This document shows positions 21,331 through 32,567 of a DNA stretch of 64,000 bases, piece after piece; positions within the stretch are counted from its first letter, which is position 1; every line of letters starts with the position of its first letter. The notes under the pieces were generated by a model. That model worked only from the letters and a program-made list of their open reading frames with translations. It had not been told where the DNA came from and did no database searches. This stretch comes from Heligmosomoides polygyrus polygyrus (lineage: Eukaryota > Nematoda > Chromadorea > Rhabditida > Heligmosomidae), in NCBI GenBank assembly GCA_947396885.1, contig OX377206.1:11214778-11278777 (forward strand). Direction: 5' to 3'. Made by a program: the position numbers and the translations under genes.

Positions 21331-22470
21331 ATAAGAAGTGAGCACAAGCGCACAAATCAATCGACCAACATATTCCACCATTCCGACGATCACGGCGTGC
21401 GTGACTTATGCAAAAATGTTTGCCGGCCAAAATTCGGATCGGTTTCTGACGAGCTGTCTGGGAATGCGTGGGTTCACATGTCAAAGGTCGGGGTAGCTGA
21501 TCACCGAAGCCTTTGGGCAAACAGAGAACGTCCCGTGTGCCCCATCAGTTCAATTGGCGCTGTTGATAAGATCAACGGGAAACCGATTCCATAATCTAGA
21601 GAATCCGGTCGCTTCTAATCGTCTGCTTTCAACATAATGGCGTTCAAGTTGTTACTCGAACCGATCTTGGGTTCACTTCCTACGATATAAGCCCTGCCTT
21701 CATTCCCTGTGAACTCGAATGGGTATGGAAAGCATTCAGATTAAAAAAAGAGTCAACCTATGACCACAAGTCATTAAATATACAGGCCGAAAATGCATTC
21801 AAAATGCTGCCGTAAAACCTCGTCTAAATACTCAAAACCGCTTGCCGAATAGTTAAAAAAGACGTCTTAGGGCTTATCTCAACTATCCTCAACAAGCCCT
21901 ATATAGCCTTGTAGGGCATTTAACAAGGAGCGCAGCTATGAAGTTCATCTCCGCTGCGGACCACTGGGTTATTCAAAAATGACGAGAAAGAATTGATGCC
22001 TAGTTCCGTTTTGACTTGACTCGGGAATGGAGAGCACCGAGTTAACAACACTTGGGTTAAAATTGAAAATGTTAGCCGAATTCGGTTCAAAGTGAGCGCG
22101 GAAGAATGACCACATCTTGCTGCTTGAGAAGGGTACTCCATCTATGAGTTGCTAGGCGTCTAACTTTTGCATTTTTGGACACCCAATGGCCCTCAGCAAA
22201 ATCGAACTTCACTCCCTGTGTACCTTGTTAGATGGGAATCGCTAGGGTAAGCTAACAGGCGCCCTCTTCAAATTATCAATTGCAAACAACTAGTCTACAT
22301 ATTACTTGTACTATTCAGGAACTTTAAGCGAGTGTATCACAAACCGTAAGGCCGCCAAACTGTTGGAGATTGGTTAGGAATGGAGACTTGAGCTATAATT
22401 ACCCCCTTTTTGAGAACGATTCAGCGCCTTCATCGTTATGCATAAATTTCACCAAAAAAGGGATGAAAGG
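21331..22470. other. No gene seen
   Basis: Unique sequence. A plus frame at 21397-21594 has no recognisable content. Confidence 0.35.
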
Positions 22471-22625
22471 CGCATGGTAGCGCTGTCGGAGAAGGCACCA
22501 GCTGTCGTCTGCACCCGGACTTAGGTTCCTGGTTCGAGTTTCTCTCTCATTCTCAGCTTGGCCTTCTCTCCAGGGTAACAATCTATTGGCTGCCGAGTGT
22601 ATGTCATTCATTGTATGGGCTATTT
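22471..22625 (+). mobile_element. SINE, 3'-truncated and diverged
   Basis: The head GGTAGCGCTGTCGGAGAAGG and a good B box (GGTTCGAGTTTC) are followed by a shortened body ending at CATTGTATGGGCT. Confidence 0.65.
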
Positions 22626-22791
22626 CAGTTTGGTAGTACAACGCCGGAAGCAGGCGCCTGAGATGGCGCTGAGGAGCCCTACTGCAGAAGTACTGCAATG
22701 TCCAATGAACAGTTTCTTCCTATTTAGCAGCACTGAGAAGTCATTGCAGTCGATCTGACTATTAGCTGAGACCTTGCCTCAGGGGTCGTTT

Positions 22792-22915
22792 AGTGTGCGC
22801 GCGACACGCGACGCGATGCATATGTAGTGACCAAATTGATCGAGCGACGTGATTGATCAATTCGGCCACTACACATGGCATCGCGTCGCGCGTCGCGCGC
22901 GCACTAAACGACCAC
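22792..22915. mobile_element. 124-bp palindromic MITE, type B, copy 2
   Basis: Ends GGGGTCGTTTAGTGTGCGCG and CGCGCACTAAACGACCAC, with the same GCGACGCGATGC stems. Flanking TCA and TTA fit a degenerate T-N-A duplication. Confidence 0.85.
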
Positions 22916-23060
22916 TTAGGGTTGTGTAGCAACTTATTGTTATTGTTTACATATTACAAAGCTATCTGTGGGCTCACATTACAGACGACGTTTGATGAAG
23001 TCGATCGGTGCTGGATGACTGCTCATTATATGCAATTTTCACGTCGATTTCTGGAGGAGG

Positions 23061-23547
23061 ACAGTTTTCAAATCAAATTGGACACTCCTCTAGGACTTTT
23101 GAAATCAAAGCGAACTCTTCCAAATTAAACTAACTTTCAAACAGGTTAGACTACAGACTCACTAAGATGGCTAGAATAATTTTTTGTTTAACAAAAATTT
23201 GGTATAACTTTCATTGGATTGTGCCAGTTCACCTGCTGCAATATGTGTAATAGTTTTATAAAACTTTTATTTTTGAAAAAATAAACAAATGTTTTCTTGA
23301 AGCGCAATAAGGCAGCAACCATACAGGGCATTACAACGCTGGATCGCGCCATATATTCGAAAAGCAGGTCGGTTGATAGAGTAAACATGTGCTTACATCA
23401 AAGTGAGCATATGTGTGTTTTTACAATTGATCATGTTGCACCAGTTAAAGGTGTAAAACTCCATGCAACCTAAATTTGAAAGAGTTAACTTTGATTTCAA
23501 AAGTTTTTGGCTAGCTTAGAAGGGTGTCCAATTTGATGTGAAAAGTG
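23061..23547. mobile_element. TIR element of about 490 bp, copy 1
   Basis: ACAGTTTTCAAATCAAATTG and, on the other strand, ACACTTTTCACATCAAATTG open long inverted repeats (about 75 bp, including GAAATCAAAG and ACTCTTYCAAATT). There is no transposase. Related but diverged sequence lies at 49930-50660. Confidence 0.6.
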
Positions 23548-23745
23548 TCTTCTCGATGTGAAAATAGCATAGTTTACTCCAGATAGGGCTTTTCATCCAG
23601 ACAAGCGAAATGCTGTGAAGGTGATCGAACAAGTAGCCATTGATTTTCTCGGACGGAAGGAAGAAAACACATAAAGATGGGCATACGGGTCAGCTTTTTC
23701 CTCTTGTTTCTGTTCGGATCCGACACGACAGAATGCTGTGCAAGA

Positions 23746-25031
23746 ACAGGTTGGTTCCTAATTGTTTGCACGTAGTTTATTACTAATAACTTCAACAAAA
23801 ACAACAGTTATACAATCTGATACAACTTCTATATAGAGCAATGCCTAACAATCATTCACTCAAGAAGATGTTCAAAATGAGCTCCTTTTGCAGCAATATA
23901 GGCTTCAGTCTCTTCTCCACCGATATCACTGTGGGCCGCACGAAGGTGACGTCGATATCGTCCACGCCTTCTGAAGTGAAGCTTCGAGAGCGTTCAAACA
24001 TTGGTGACTCTTCGAGGAGACCTTCTGCTGCAAGTAGCCCCACACAGCGAAATCCATCGGATTCAGGCGAGTTAGGTGGCCAGAAGTCCTTCGTCCGTAG
24101 CCAGGGAAGTGATCTCGCAGAATGCCAGTGTGGATCTCGCCGAATGTGCAGGTGTCCAGTCCTGTTGGAGCACGCATTGACCACCGACAAATTTCTCAGC
24201 AACCCAGAGGAGAAGAACAACGCGCAGGATCTTTTCTTGTAAACTGCAGCGTTGATTTTCACTGAACGGTTGACGAAAACCAGAGGTGTCTTCTTGTCCA
24301 GGGTAATGCCATCCCATACCATTACAAATTTCGGAGAAAGAGTCCTGTCGAGAACACGACGTTGAGAAGACCTGTTTCTGGATGGAGGCAACAACTGACG
24401 CTGATTCTGTGAGTTGTGTGCCACTTCAATGGTAAAAATCTTCTCTTCCGTCCAGGTGACGTTTGACCAGCGGCCCTGCTGGATCTTCTTTAGCAGCAAC
24501 TTGGATTTTTCCAATCTAATCTGCATGGCAGCTTCCGTAAGGGCTTGTCCGCGATAAATACGATAACTGCGAAGCCCAAGACCCTGTTTGGCGATCTTCT
24601 GTATGGTTCTGCTGGAAACCCCCAAGGTCTACGGCTATACGATTTATGCTAACTCCATTGTTCCGGTCGATTCTCTTTTTGATAACCTTTCGAAGGCGGA
24701 GAGTGTTCAAAGTACGTGGCCTGCCAGATCTCTTCCTCGGTTCGACCGTTCTTCCTCCCTTTCTGTACTGTTTCACAATGTGTTGGACTGTACTGGCAGA
24801 AATTTGAAGTCGTCGAGCGATCTCTGCCGCAGGATTTCCTTTATCGTCGAGATGAGCGATGGTGGAACGATGTGGTGAAGCTTTCATTGTCGAGGATATA
24901 GAGTGTATCACCTTGCTTGATTTTTGTACATGCTTCCCTCATTCTAGAAAAATCCAAATATTTGATCTCCCGTCATTTTCAGGAATACAGTAGCGGTTTG
25001 AATTTTGCGCAAATAATCAGAAGCCCCTTGT
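23746..25031 (-). mobile_element. DD37D Tc1/mariner (maT-like) transposon, copy 1
   Basis: The termini ACAGGTTGGTTCCTAATTG (left) and ACAAGGGGCTTCTGATTATT (reverse of right) are diverged inverted repeats of the element at 25842. It contains a broken transposase gene. Confidence 0.75.
23852..24887 (-). pseudogene. maT-like transposase, frameshifted
   Basis: Translation starts MKASPHRSTIAHLDDKG and runs through a helix-turn-helix (AAEIARRLQISASTVQHIV) and a GRPR linker. Three overlapping frames then carry the catalytic core: TWTEEKIFTIE (first acid is E, not D), GGQCVLQQDWTPAHSAR (second Asp kept) and RLNPMDFAVWGYLQQK (third Asp kept). In the family these acids are 37 residues apart. Frameshifts near 24520-24620 and within 24072-24177 inactivate it. 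Confidence 0.8.
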
Positions 25032-25032
25032 A

Positions 25033-25838
25033 TTTAAGTAAAATTTTACGTTGGGAAAGTTGTTAGCGTTGATGTAGCCTTAAGCAATTCTATGGGATGC
25101 CGTCACCTTATCTGCTTGGTTTGCACTTTTCTGAGAGGTCTTTTGCATCCACCTACATAACATTGATAGGAACAGAAAGGAAACATGTGGCAACTGAGCG
25201 TCAACGTTCCTGACCTACGGATTCCTGACTGTTTGACGGTCCGTCAGCGTATGTATACAATTCTGTCGCCGAAATCTTCGTCCCCGTCACAAATCACGCG
25301 GCAATCATTCTGTGAACATCTCTCAAAAAGCGTATTCCTCGAAGTGTCAACGACCTATTAAGTAAACACCTTTGAACTATGAAAAACTCCACCGACGTTT
25401 CTGACTCATTTCTGATCAGGCACGCCATCAGCTTGAATGTCTATTTCACTGATTTAGACTATGATGACTCACACAATTTTTAGCTAAGCGCCGAAATGAG
25501 CTTGGCGGACAGAGCATATTGAAAGAGCGTATTGAAGAACGGTTCAAGTTTGGAGGGATGCCAACCTCGACGACGTACATAAATGACAGTTTTACTTTAT
25601 TAGTAACAAAAATACATGCCACTCTACACTTCCATTGTATATGTATCCGTAATTAACGTTTTCATATCATAAGTTTTGTGCAAAATTTTCGGACTTTATG
25701 AGATAGAAAGAGGTGCACCTACATAAATTTCAAGACGTGCCAAAAAGCCCTATTATTTTTGAAAGACGTTTAAGGATTGTACAAATTTGTTAGCTGCAAT
25801 AATTATTGGCGTCAGATATTAAGATACAGTTAGATATT
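25033..25838. other. No gene seen
   Basis: AT-rich spacer between two copies of the same transposon family. Confidence 0.35.
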
Positions 25839-25984
25839 ATACAGGGTGGCTCCTAATTATTTGCGCAAAATTCAAACCGCTACTGTATTTTTGAAGATGA
25901 CGGTAGATCAATTATTAAGATCCTTCTAGAATGGGGGAGTATGTACAAAAACCAGGCAAGTTTATACACTCAATACCCTCGACA

Positions 25985-27271
25985 ATGAAAGCTTCACCAC
26001 ATCGTTCCACCATCGCTCATCTCGACGATAAAGGACATTCTGCAGCGGAGATCGACGACTTCAAATTTCTGCCAAAGCAGTCCAAAACACTGTGAAACAG
26101 TACAGAGAGGAACGAAAGGTCGAACCGATGAAGACAACTGGCAGACTACGTTCTGTGAACGCTCTTCGCTTTCGAAAGGTCATCAAAAAGAGAATCGACC
26201 GGAACAATGGAGTTAGCATGGATCGGATGGCCGTAGAGGGGTTTCCCGCAGAACAATACAGAAGATCGTCAAACAGGATCTTGGGCTTTGCAGTTATCGT
26301 CTTTATCGCGGACAAGCCCTTACGAAAGTTGCCATGCAGATTAGATTGGAAAAATTCAAGTCGGTGCTAAAGGAGATCCAGCAGGCCGCTGGTAAAACGT
26401 CATCTGGACGGACGAGAAGATTTTTATCATTGAAGTGGCACACAACACACAGAATCAACGTCAGTTGCTGCCTCCATCCAGAAACAGGTCTTCTCAACGT
26501 CATGTTCTCAACAGGACTCTTTTCCGAAATCTGTAATGGTATGGGCTGGCATCGTGTAGCGCAATCGGAGGAGGCGCGAGTGTTGCGTGAACCCGACACC
26601 AGGTTCCTGCTTCGGATTTCCCGCTCAGGCCAACCAAGCCTTCCATCCCTCCGGGGTCGGTGAATTGGTACCAGACTTGTCTGGGAAGGATAAAGCGCTG
26701 ACTTGTTCATCGGCTGGCCGCCGCAAGTCATTGTATGGCCAAATACGCATTCATGTCGCCTCCACGACATCCCGTAGAAGTAGAATGCGCTGGCGCATCC
26801 CAGAAGGGATTGAGTAACGCCGTCCTTTATCCTTTGTCCTTTATGGGCATTACCCTGGACAAGAAGACACCTCTGGTTTTCGTCGACCGTTCAGTGAAAA
26901 TCAAAGCTGAAGTCTACCAAGAAAAGATCCTGCGCGATGCTCCTCTCCCCTGAGTCGCTGAAAATTTTGTCAGTGGTCAATGCCTGCTCCAACAGGACTG
27001 GGCACCTGCTCATTCTGCGCGAATCACTTCCCTGGCTACTGGACGAAGGACTTCTGGCCACCTAACTGAATCCGGATTTCGCTGTGTGGGGCTCGCAGCA
27101 GAAGGTCTCCTCGAAGAGTCACCAAAGTATGAACGCTCTCAAAGCTTCACTTCAGAAGGCGTGGACGATATCGACGTCACCTTCGTGCGGCCCACAGTGA
27201 TGTCGGTGGAGAAGAAACTGAAGGCCTGTATTGCTGCAAAAGGAGCTCACTTCGAACATCTTCTCGAGTGA
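25985..27271 (+). pseudogene. maT-like transposase, broken
   Basis: It starts MKASPHRSTIAHLDDKG like copy 1, then carries VIKKRIDRNNGVS and fragments of the catalytic core around the SINE: GITLDKKTPLVFVDRSVKIK after it, and a C-terminal block DDIDVTFVRPTVMSVEKKLK near 27157-27216. Multiple frameshifts and deletions are present, including loss of the PNSPDLNP region. Confidence 0.75.
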
Positions 27272-27811
27272 ATGATTGTTAGGCATTGCCCTATATAGAA
27301 GTTGTATAACTCAGATCATAACTCAGATCAGATTGTATAACTGTTGTTTTTTTGTTGTTGTTGAAGTTATTAGTAATAAACAACGCGCAAATAATTAGGA
27401 GCCACTCTGTATATAGCTTATTTTGAGCCATGAAAACTACCTACCTCTATTAAAAATCATGGCACATTCTAAAACTATTTGTATCAGAGCATCTCAGAGT
27501 GAACCTGATGAATGTCGCTTCATCTCAGCAATAGCAATTTTAAGATAATTCAGAGATTTTTTTTTTATTCAGAGACATTCTTATGTTTCTAAGACACTAT
27601 GTTTTGATATATAGCTTTTAATGTCCTGAAGCAAGACATGGCTTTGTCTTTATCTAACACAGCTTTTTTACTTTTGGCACGTCTGCTTTGATTTGAAAAG
27701 GGTGCGGTTCAAAAGAAAAAGTGTCTAGTTAAACGTGAAAATTATAAATTGCTGTTAAAAATGCAAAGTACATATATCGATTAGACTCGGCGAAGTAGCA
27801 TGAAGCTAGAG
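26483..27811 (+). repeat. Large inverted repeat, left arm
   Basis: This arm is the reverse complement of 28760-30086. Coordinates of matching points sum to 56569 across most of the arm, so there are no indels over more than 700 bp and very few substitutions. It includes the transposon 3' part, its SINE and about 400 bp of flank. Confidence 0.9.
26553..26843 (+). mobile_element. SINE inserted in the maT-like transposon
   Basis: Inserted in the transposase between ATGGGCTGGCAT and GGGCATTACCC. The uninterrupted copy at 24302 reads continuously there. The short GGCAT repeat is the probable TSD. Confidence 0.88.
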
Positions 27812-28200
27812 CTTACAATTGAGTTCTCTGTTTTATTTTTAAACAAACACGACCAATTTCATTGGACAAGTGAAAGTGGTGAACAAAGCCATCGAACCAA
27901 CTCGAAATACTGATATCTTTTCCTCTTGCGCAAAATCAATTTCACCTCATGGTCATGGGTTGAGCCCTCTCAATAATGTAATCATTTTCGAGCTCGTGGG
28001 AAGGAAATCGAACAAGGTCGTTGCATGTAAGCCCTAGTTTATACATGCGCCGCTCCGCGGCGCGGCACGATGGTCGGTCTCTAGCTTCATGCTACTTCGC
28101 CGAGTCTAATCGATATATGTACTTTGCATTTTTAACAGCAATTTATAATTTTCACGTTTAACTAGACACTTTTTCTTTTGAACCGCACCCTTTTCAAATC
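27712..28200. repeat. Palindrome centre, copy 1
   Basis: About 100 bp of arm (AGTGTCTAGTTAAACGTGAA...), a 266-bp spacer with a partial type A MITE (28031-28072), and the inverted arm, ending at the N gap. It is repeated directly at 28401-28885 with a handful of differences. Confidence 0.85.
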
Positions 28201-28400
28201 NNNNNNNNNNNNNNNNNNNNNNNNNNNNNNNNNNNNNNNNNNNNNNNNNNNNNNNNNNNNNNNNNNNNNNNNNNNNNNNNNNNNNNNNNNNNNNNNNNNN
28301 NNNNNNNNNNNNNNNNNNNNNNNNNNNNNNNNNNNNNNNNNNNNNNNNNNNNNNNNNNNNNNNNNNNNNNNNNNNNNNNNNNNNNNNNNNNNNNNNNNNN
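28201..28400. other. Assembly gap (200 N)
   Basis: A run of exactly 200 N, flanked by near-identical copies of the palindrome centre. Confidence 1.
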
Positions 28401-28885
28401 AAGTGTCTAGTTAAACGTGAAAATTATAAATTGCTGGTAAAAATGCAAAGTACATATATCGATTATACTCGGCGAAGTAGCATGAAGCTAGAGCTTACAA
28501 TTGAGTTCTCTGTTTTATTTTTAAACAAACACGACCAATTTCATTGGACAAGTGAAAGTGGTGAACAAAGCCATCGAACCAACTCGAAATACTGATATCG
28601 TTTCCTCTTGCGCAAAATAATTTCACCTCATGGTCATGGGTTGAGCCCTCTCAATAATGTAATCATTTTCGAGCTCGTGGGAAGGAAATCGAACAAGGTC
28701 GTTGCATGTAAGCCCTAGTTTATACATGCGCCGCTCCGCGGCGCGGCACGATGGTCGGTCTCTAGCTTCATGCTACTTCGCCGAGTCTAATCGATATATG
28801 TACTTTGCATTTTTACCAGCAATTTATAATTTTCACGTTTAACTAGACACTTTTTCTTTTGAACCGCACCCTTTTCAAATCAAAG
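28401..28885. repeat. Palindrome centre, copy 2
   Basis: Direct repeat of 27712-28200 with small differences (for example GCTGGTAAAA for GCTGTTAAAA, and one base lost in AAAATCAATTTC). Confidence 0.85.
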
Positions 28886-29159
28886 CAGACGTGCCAAAAG
28901 TAAAAAAGCTGTGTTGGATAAAGACAAAGCCATGTCTTGCTTCAGGACATTAAAAGCTATATATCAAAACATAGTGTCTTAGAAACATAAGAATGTCTCT
29001 GAATAAAAAAAATCTCTGAATTAGCTTAAAATTGCTATTGCTGAGATGAAGCGATATTCATCAGGTTCACTCTGAGATGCTCTGATACAAATAGTTTTAG
29101 AATGTGCCATGATTTTTAATAGAGGTAGGTAGTTTTCATGGCTCAAAATAAGCTATATA

Positions 29160-30086
29160 CAGAGTGGCTCCTAATTATTTGCGCGTTGTTTATTACTAAT
29201 AACTTCAACAACAACAAAAAAACAACAGTTATACAATCTGATCTGAGTTATGATCTGAGTTATACAACTTCTATATAGGGCAATGCCTAACAATCATTCA
29301 CTCGAGAAGATGTTCGAAGTGAGCTCCTATTGCAGCAATACAGGCCTTCAGTTTCTTCTCCACCGACATCACTGTGGGCCGCACGAAGGTGACGTCGATA
29401 TCGTCCACGCCTTCTGAAGTGAAGCTTTGAGAGCGTTCATACTTTGGTGACTCTTCGAGGAGACCTTCTGCTGCGAGCCCCACACAGCGAAATCCGGATT
29501 CAGTTAGGTGGCCAGAAGTCCTTCGTCCAGTAGCCAGGGAAGTGATTCGCGCAGAATGAGCAGGTGCCCAGTCCTGTTGGAGCAGGCATTGACCACTGAC
29601 AAAATTTTCAGCGACTCAGGGGAGAGGAGCATCGCGCAGGATCTTTTCTTGGTAGACTTCAGCTTTGATTTTCACTGAACGGTCGACGAAAACCAGAGGT
29701 GTCTTCTTGTCCAGGGTAATGCCCATAAAGGACAAAGGATAAAGGACGGCGTTACTCAATCCCTTCTGGGATGCGCCAGCGCATTCTACTTCTACGGGAT
29801 GTCGTGGAGGCGACATGAATGCGTATTTGGCCATACAATGACTTGCGGCGGCCAGCCGATGAACAAGTCAGCGCTTTATCCTTCCCAGACAAGTCTGGTA
29901 CCAATTCACCGACCCCGGAGGGATGGAAGGCTTGGTTGGCCTGAGCGGGAAATCCGAAGCAGGAACCTGGTGTCGGGTTCACGCAACACTCGCGCCTCCT
30001 CCGATTGCGCTACACGATGCCAGCCCATACCATTACAGATTTCGGAAAAGAGTCCTGTTGAGAACACGACGTTGAGAAGACCTGTT
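29160..30086 (-). mobile_element. maT-like transposon, inverted partial copy
   Basis: Mirror of 26483-27409, with transposon right end CAGAGTGGCTCCTAATTATT and the same internal SINE. The 5' third of the element is missing. Confidence 0.85.
29726..30016 (-). mobile_element. SINE, mirror copy in the right arm
   Basis: Mirror of 26553-26843, present because the host transposon was duplicated in inverted orientation. Confidence 0.88.
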
Positions 30087-30087
30087 C

Positions 30088-30172
30088 GCGAGAAATCCAA
30101 TCCAAGAGCCTGGAATCGGATTCACACGACAACTGGCGCCTTCTCCGACTGCGCTACTACGCGCCCACTCAT
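30088..30172 (-). mobile_element. SINE fragment, head end
   Basis: GCGAGAAATCCAATCCAAGA and CTCCGACTGCGCTACTACGCGCCC mark the head half of a reverse-strand SINE abutting the palindrome breakpoint. Confidence 0.7.
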
Positions 30173-30187
30173 ATAATTCACCTCCAC

Positions 30188-30418
30188 GATTGAACTATTA
30201 TAGAACGCATGGGTAGGAGATTGCCTATGGCCAACCTTTGCCCTTTATCCTTTGTTTGATCTATCTAATAACTTGGGCCACCAGCCGATAGACAACTTGT
30301 AGTAAATCCTACCCAGAGAAGCCTTGTATCAATTCACCAAACAAGAGGGAATAAAAGTCTTCGTTAGACGAGAGAGAGAGAGACGAGACGAGATACGAAC
30401 CAGAAACCATGGTTCGTG
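30188..30418. mobile_element. Two degenerate SINE fragments
   Basis: A plus-strand tail fragment (30188-30265, ending TTTGCCCTTTATCCTTTG) meets a reverse-strand body fragment (30266-30418, GGGCCACCAGCCGATAGACAA) that contains a short GAGA run. Confidence 0.5.
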
Positions 30419-30421
30419 TTA

Positions 30422-30487
30422 GCCCTAGTTTACACTTGCGCCGCCACGCGGCGCGGCACCACGATCGCCATAAGTGCCGCGGAGCGG
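30422..30487. mobile_element. Type A palindromic MITE, left half only
   Basis: GCCCTAGTTTACACTTGCGC and the CCGCCACGCGGCGCGGCACC stem are preceded by TTA. The element is cut where the duplicated segment begins at about 30488. Confidence 0.7.
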
Positions 30488-31226
30488 CCCCATAACATGA
30501 ATGTTAGGAGATTTTTTTAGCGTGGGTGCTAACCGGAGTCCCGTCTATTAGTTTATGAGCAGGCTGTCTGACAAGTATTGTACTGAACTTAGTCAAAATA
30601 GTCCCATCCCCAAGGCTCGAAATAATTTAGCCATCTGGTATTGAATCCGACCAACAATTTCACCTTATCTGGACAGTAAACGATCGCTGCGGCTGAGCGA
30701 TAAGTCGCACGATATGTTGCGACACGTTGTGCAATTCCAGGCAAAACAAACACGGCGACAGGGGGGCTTGAGGGGCTTGAATGACGATGACTGTCAAGTG
30801 TGGATGTGTGACTACAGATCCAGAGATGTGGTCTAGCAGGGTTGTTGCCGATCCTTTCAACGCGATTGCCTCATCCTCTTAGTGTGGGTTCAATACTTAG
30901 AATCTCCTGTAAGCATGACAATCTCCTTTTCGCAGCGATCTATCAAACTCAGCGTCTGTACTTCTAATCTGCGTGTTCGCGTGCAATCGGCCCCTTCTTG
31001 TGATTCGTACATAATATTAAGTCGGCTAAGCTTCTTTCAATTAGGACCTCTTTATTCTGTACACTCAGTCAAAATCACCGTACATAAACATATGATCACA
31101 TCTGTATCTATTAGGTTTGTGAAAAAGTCTTGCACCAAATATTTTGAAAAATTTTCAAGATTTAACAGGAACTTCCAAGGACGCCAAGTAGTTTGGTGCC
31201 AAGTAGTTGTAGCACAAACATTTTAG
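30488..31226 (+). repeat. Tandem segmental duplication, unit 1
   Basis: From CCCATAACATGAATGTTAGG to TTGTAGCACAAACA this matches 31854-32567 with small indels (period 1366 bp). The last 110 bp are a mariner end (TTAGGTTTGTGAAAAAGTCT). No gene is evident. Confidence 0.85.
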
Positions 31227-31238
31227 AACAAGTGCTCC

Positions 31239-31258
31239 GACACGCCTAACGGCGTGTC
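31239..31258. repeat. Perfect 8-bp hairpin
   Basis: GACACGCC-TAAC-GGCGTGTC, followed by a second small CGCGCTTCGCGCG stem, just past the end of duplication unit 1. Confidence 0.5.
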
Positions 31259-31565
31259 TCGCACTTGCGCGCTTCGCGCGACTTTGCACCATCACTGACC
31301 TAAAGAAGGTAGCTTTTGTCATGTGCCCGTTAGATCAAACACGCACTCAAACTGCCTAGGAAACAATTCATTGTAGTAGGGCACGTGGCGTGTCCCATAA
31401 TTGTTCGTCTAATGTCGTTCTTGCTAGGATAAAGTTCATTCTGGACTCTCCTTTTTGCGATTTGTTCGTAGCTTTTACCATAGTACCGTCGAATGACAAA
31501 GATGCAAATACAGATTCGAATGCGGCACGCACTAGCAGCAATTCAGGCACGCACAGAGTGATTAA

Positions 31566-31858
31566 AGAGTAAAGAATAAAGGACTGCTTTATTCAATATC
31601 TTTTTGAGATGCTCCACGCATTCTACTTCGGGATGTCGTGGAGGCGATTTGAATGCGTGTTTGGACATACAATGACTTGTAATGCCCAGTCTATGAATAA
31701 GTCAGAGCTTTATCCTTCCCAGACAAGTCTGGTACCAACTCGCCGACCTCGGAGGGATGGAAAGCCTGGCTGGTCTAGGCGGGAAATCCGAACCAGGGAC
31801 CTGGTATCGGGTGCACGCGGCAGCCGGCACCTCCTTCGACTGCGCTACACACCCCCAT
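31566..31858 (-). mobile_element. SINE (tRNA-derived), full length
   Basis: Tail AAGAGTAAAGAATAAAGG, body and head GACTGCGCTACACACCCCC. It abuts duplication unit 2. Confidence 0.88.
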
Positions 31859-32567
31859 AACATAAATGTTAGGAGATTTTTTTTAGCGTGGGTGCTAACC
31901 GGAGTCCCGTCTATTAGTTTATGAGCAGGCTGTCTGACAAGTATTGTACTGAACTTAGTCAAAATAGTCCCATCCTCAAGGCTCGAAATAATTTAGCCAT
32001 CTGGTATTGAATCCGACCAACAATTTCACCTTATCTGGACAGTAAACGATCGCTGGGCTGAGTGATAAGTCGCACAATATGTTGCGACACGTGGTGCTAT
32101 TTCCTGTCAAAACAAACACGGCGACAAGGGGGCTTGAATGACGATGACTGTCAAGTGTGGATGTGTGACTACAGATCCAGAGATGTGGTCTTGCAGGGTT
32201 GTTGCCGATCCTTTCAACGCGATTGCCTCATCCTCTTAGTGTGGGTTCAATACTTAGAATCTCCTATTAGCATGGCAATCTCCTATTAAACTCAGCTTTT
32301 GTACTTCTAATCTGCGCGTTTGCGTGCAATCGTCCCCTTCTTGTGATTCGTACATAATATTCAGTCGGCTAAGCTTCTTTCAATTAGGACCTCTTTATTC
32401 TGTACACTCAGTCAAAATCACCGTACATAAACATATGATCACATCTGTATCTATTAGGTTTGTGAAAAAGTCTTGCACCAAAAATTTTGAAAAATTTTCA
32501 AGATTTAACAGGAACTTGCAAGAACTGTTTGGTGCCACTTAGTTGTAGCACAAACACTCTAGAATAT
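31854..32567 (+). repeat. Tandem segmental duplication, unit 2
   Basis: Second copy of 30488-31226, with several short deletions relative to unit 1. It leads into the longer mariner at 32454. Confidence 0.85.

Larger units (their letters stand above)
25842..27409 (+). mobile_element. DD37D Tc1/mariner (maT-like) transposon, copy 2, with SINE insertion
   Basis: TA flanks both ends (25840-25841 and 27410-27411). The ends CAGGGTGGCTCCTAATTATT and its counterpart AATAATTAGGAGCCACTCTG are inverted repeats. A SINE at 26553 splits the transposase. Everything from 26483 rightwards is repeated in inverted orientation at 28760-30086. Confidence 0.85.
28760..30086 (-). repeat. Large inverted repeat, right arm
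   Basis: Reverse complement of 26483-27811, breaking off sharply at 30086 inside the transposase (GACCTGTT) where a SINE fragment begins. Confidence 0.9.

Noticed and set aside
26303..26770. 155-codon minus frame
   Set aside because: It is the antisense of a SINE and of the transposase. The many frames reading [20 protein letters not shown] or [20 protein letters not shown] across the window are all SINE shadows.
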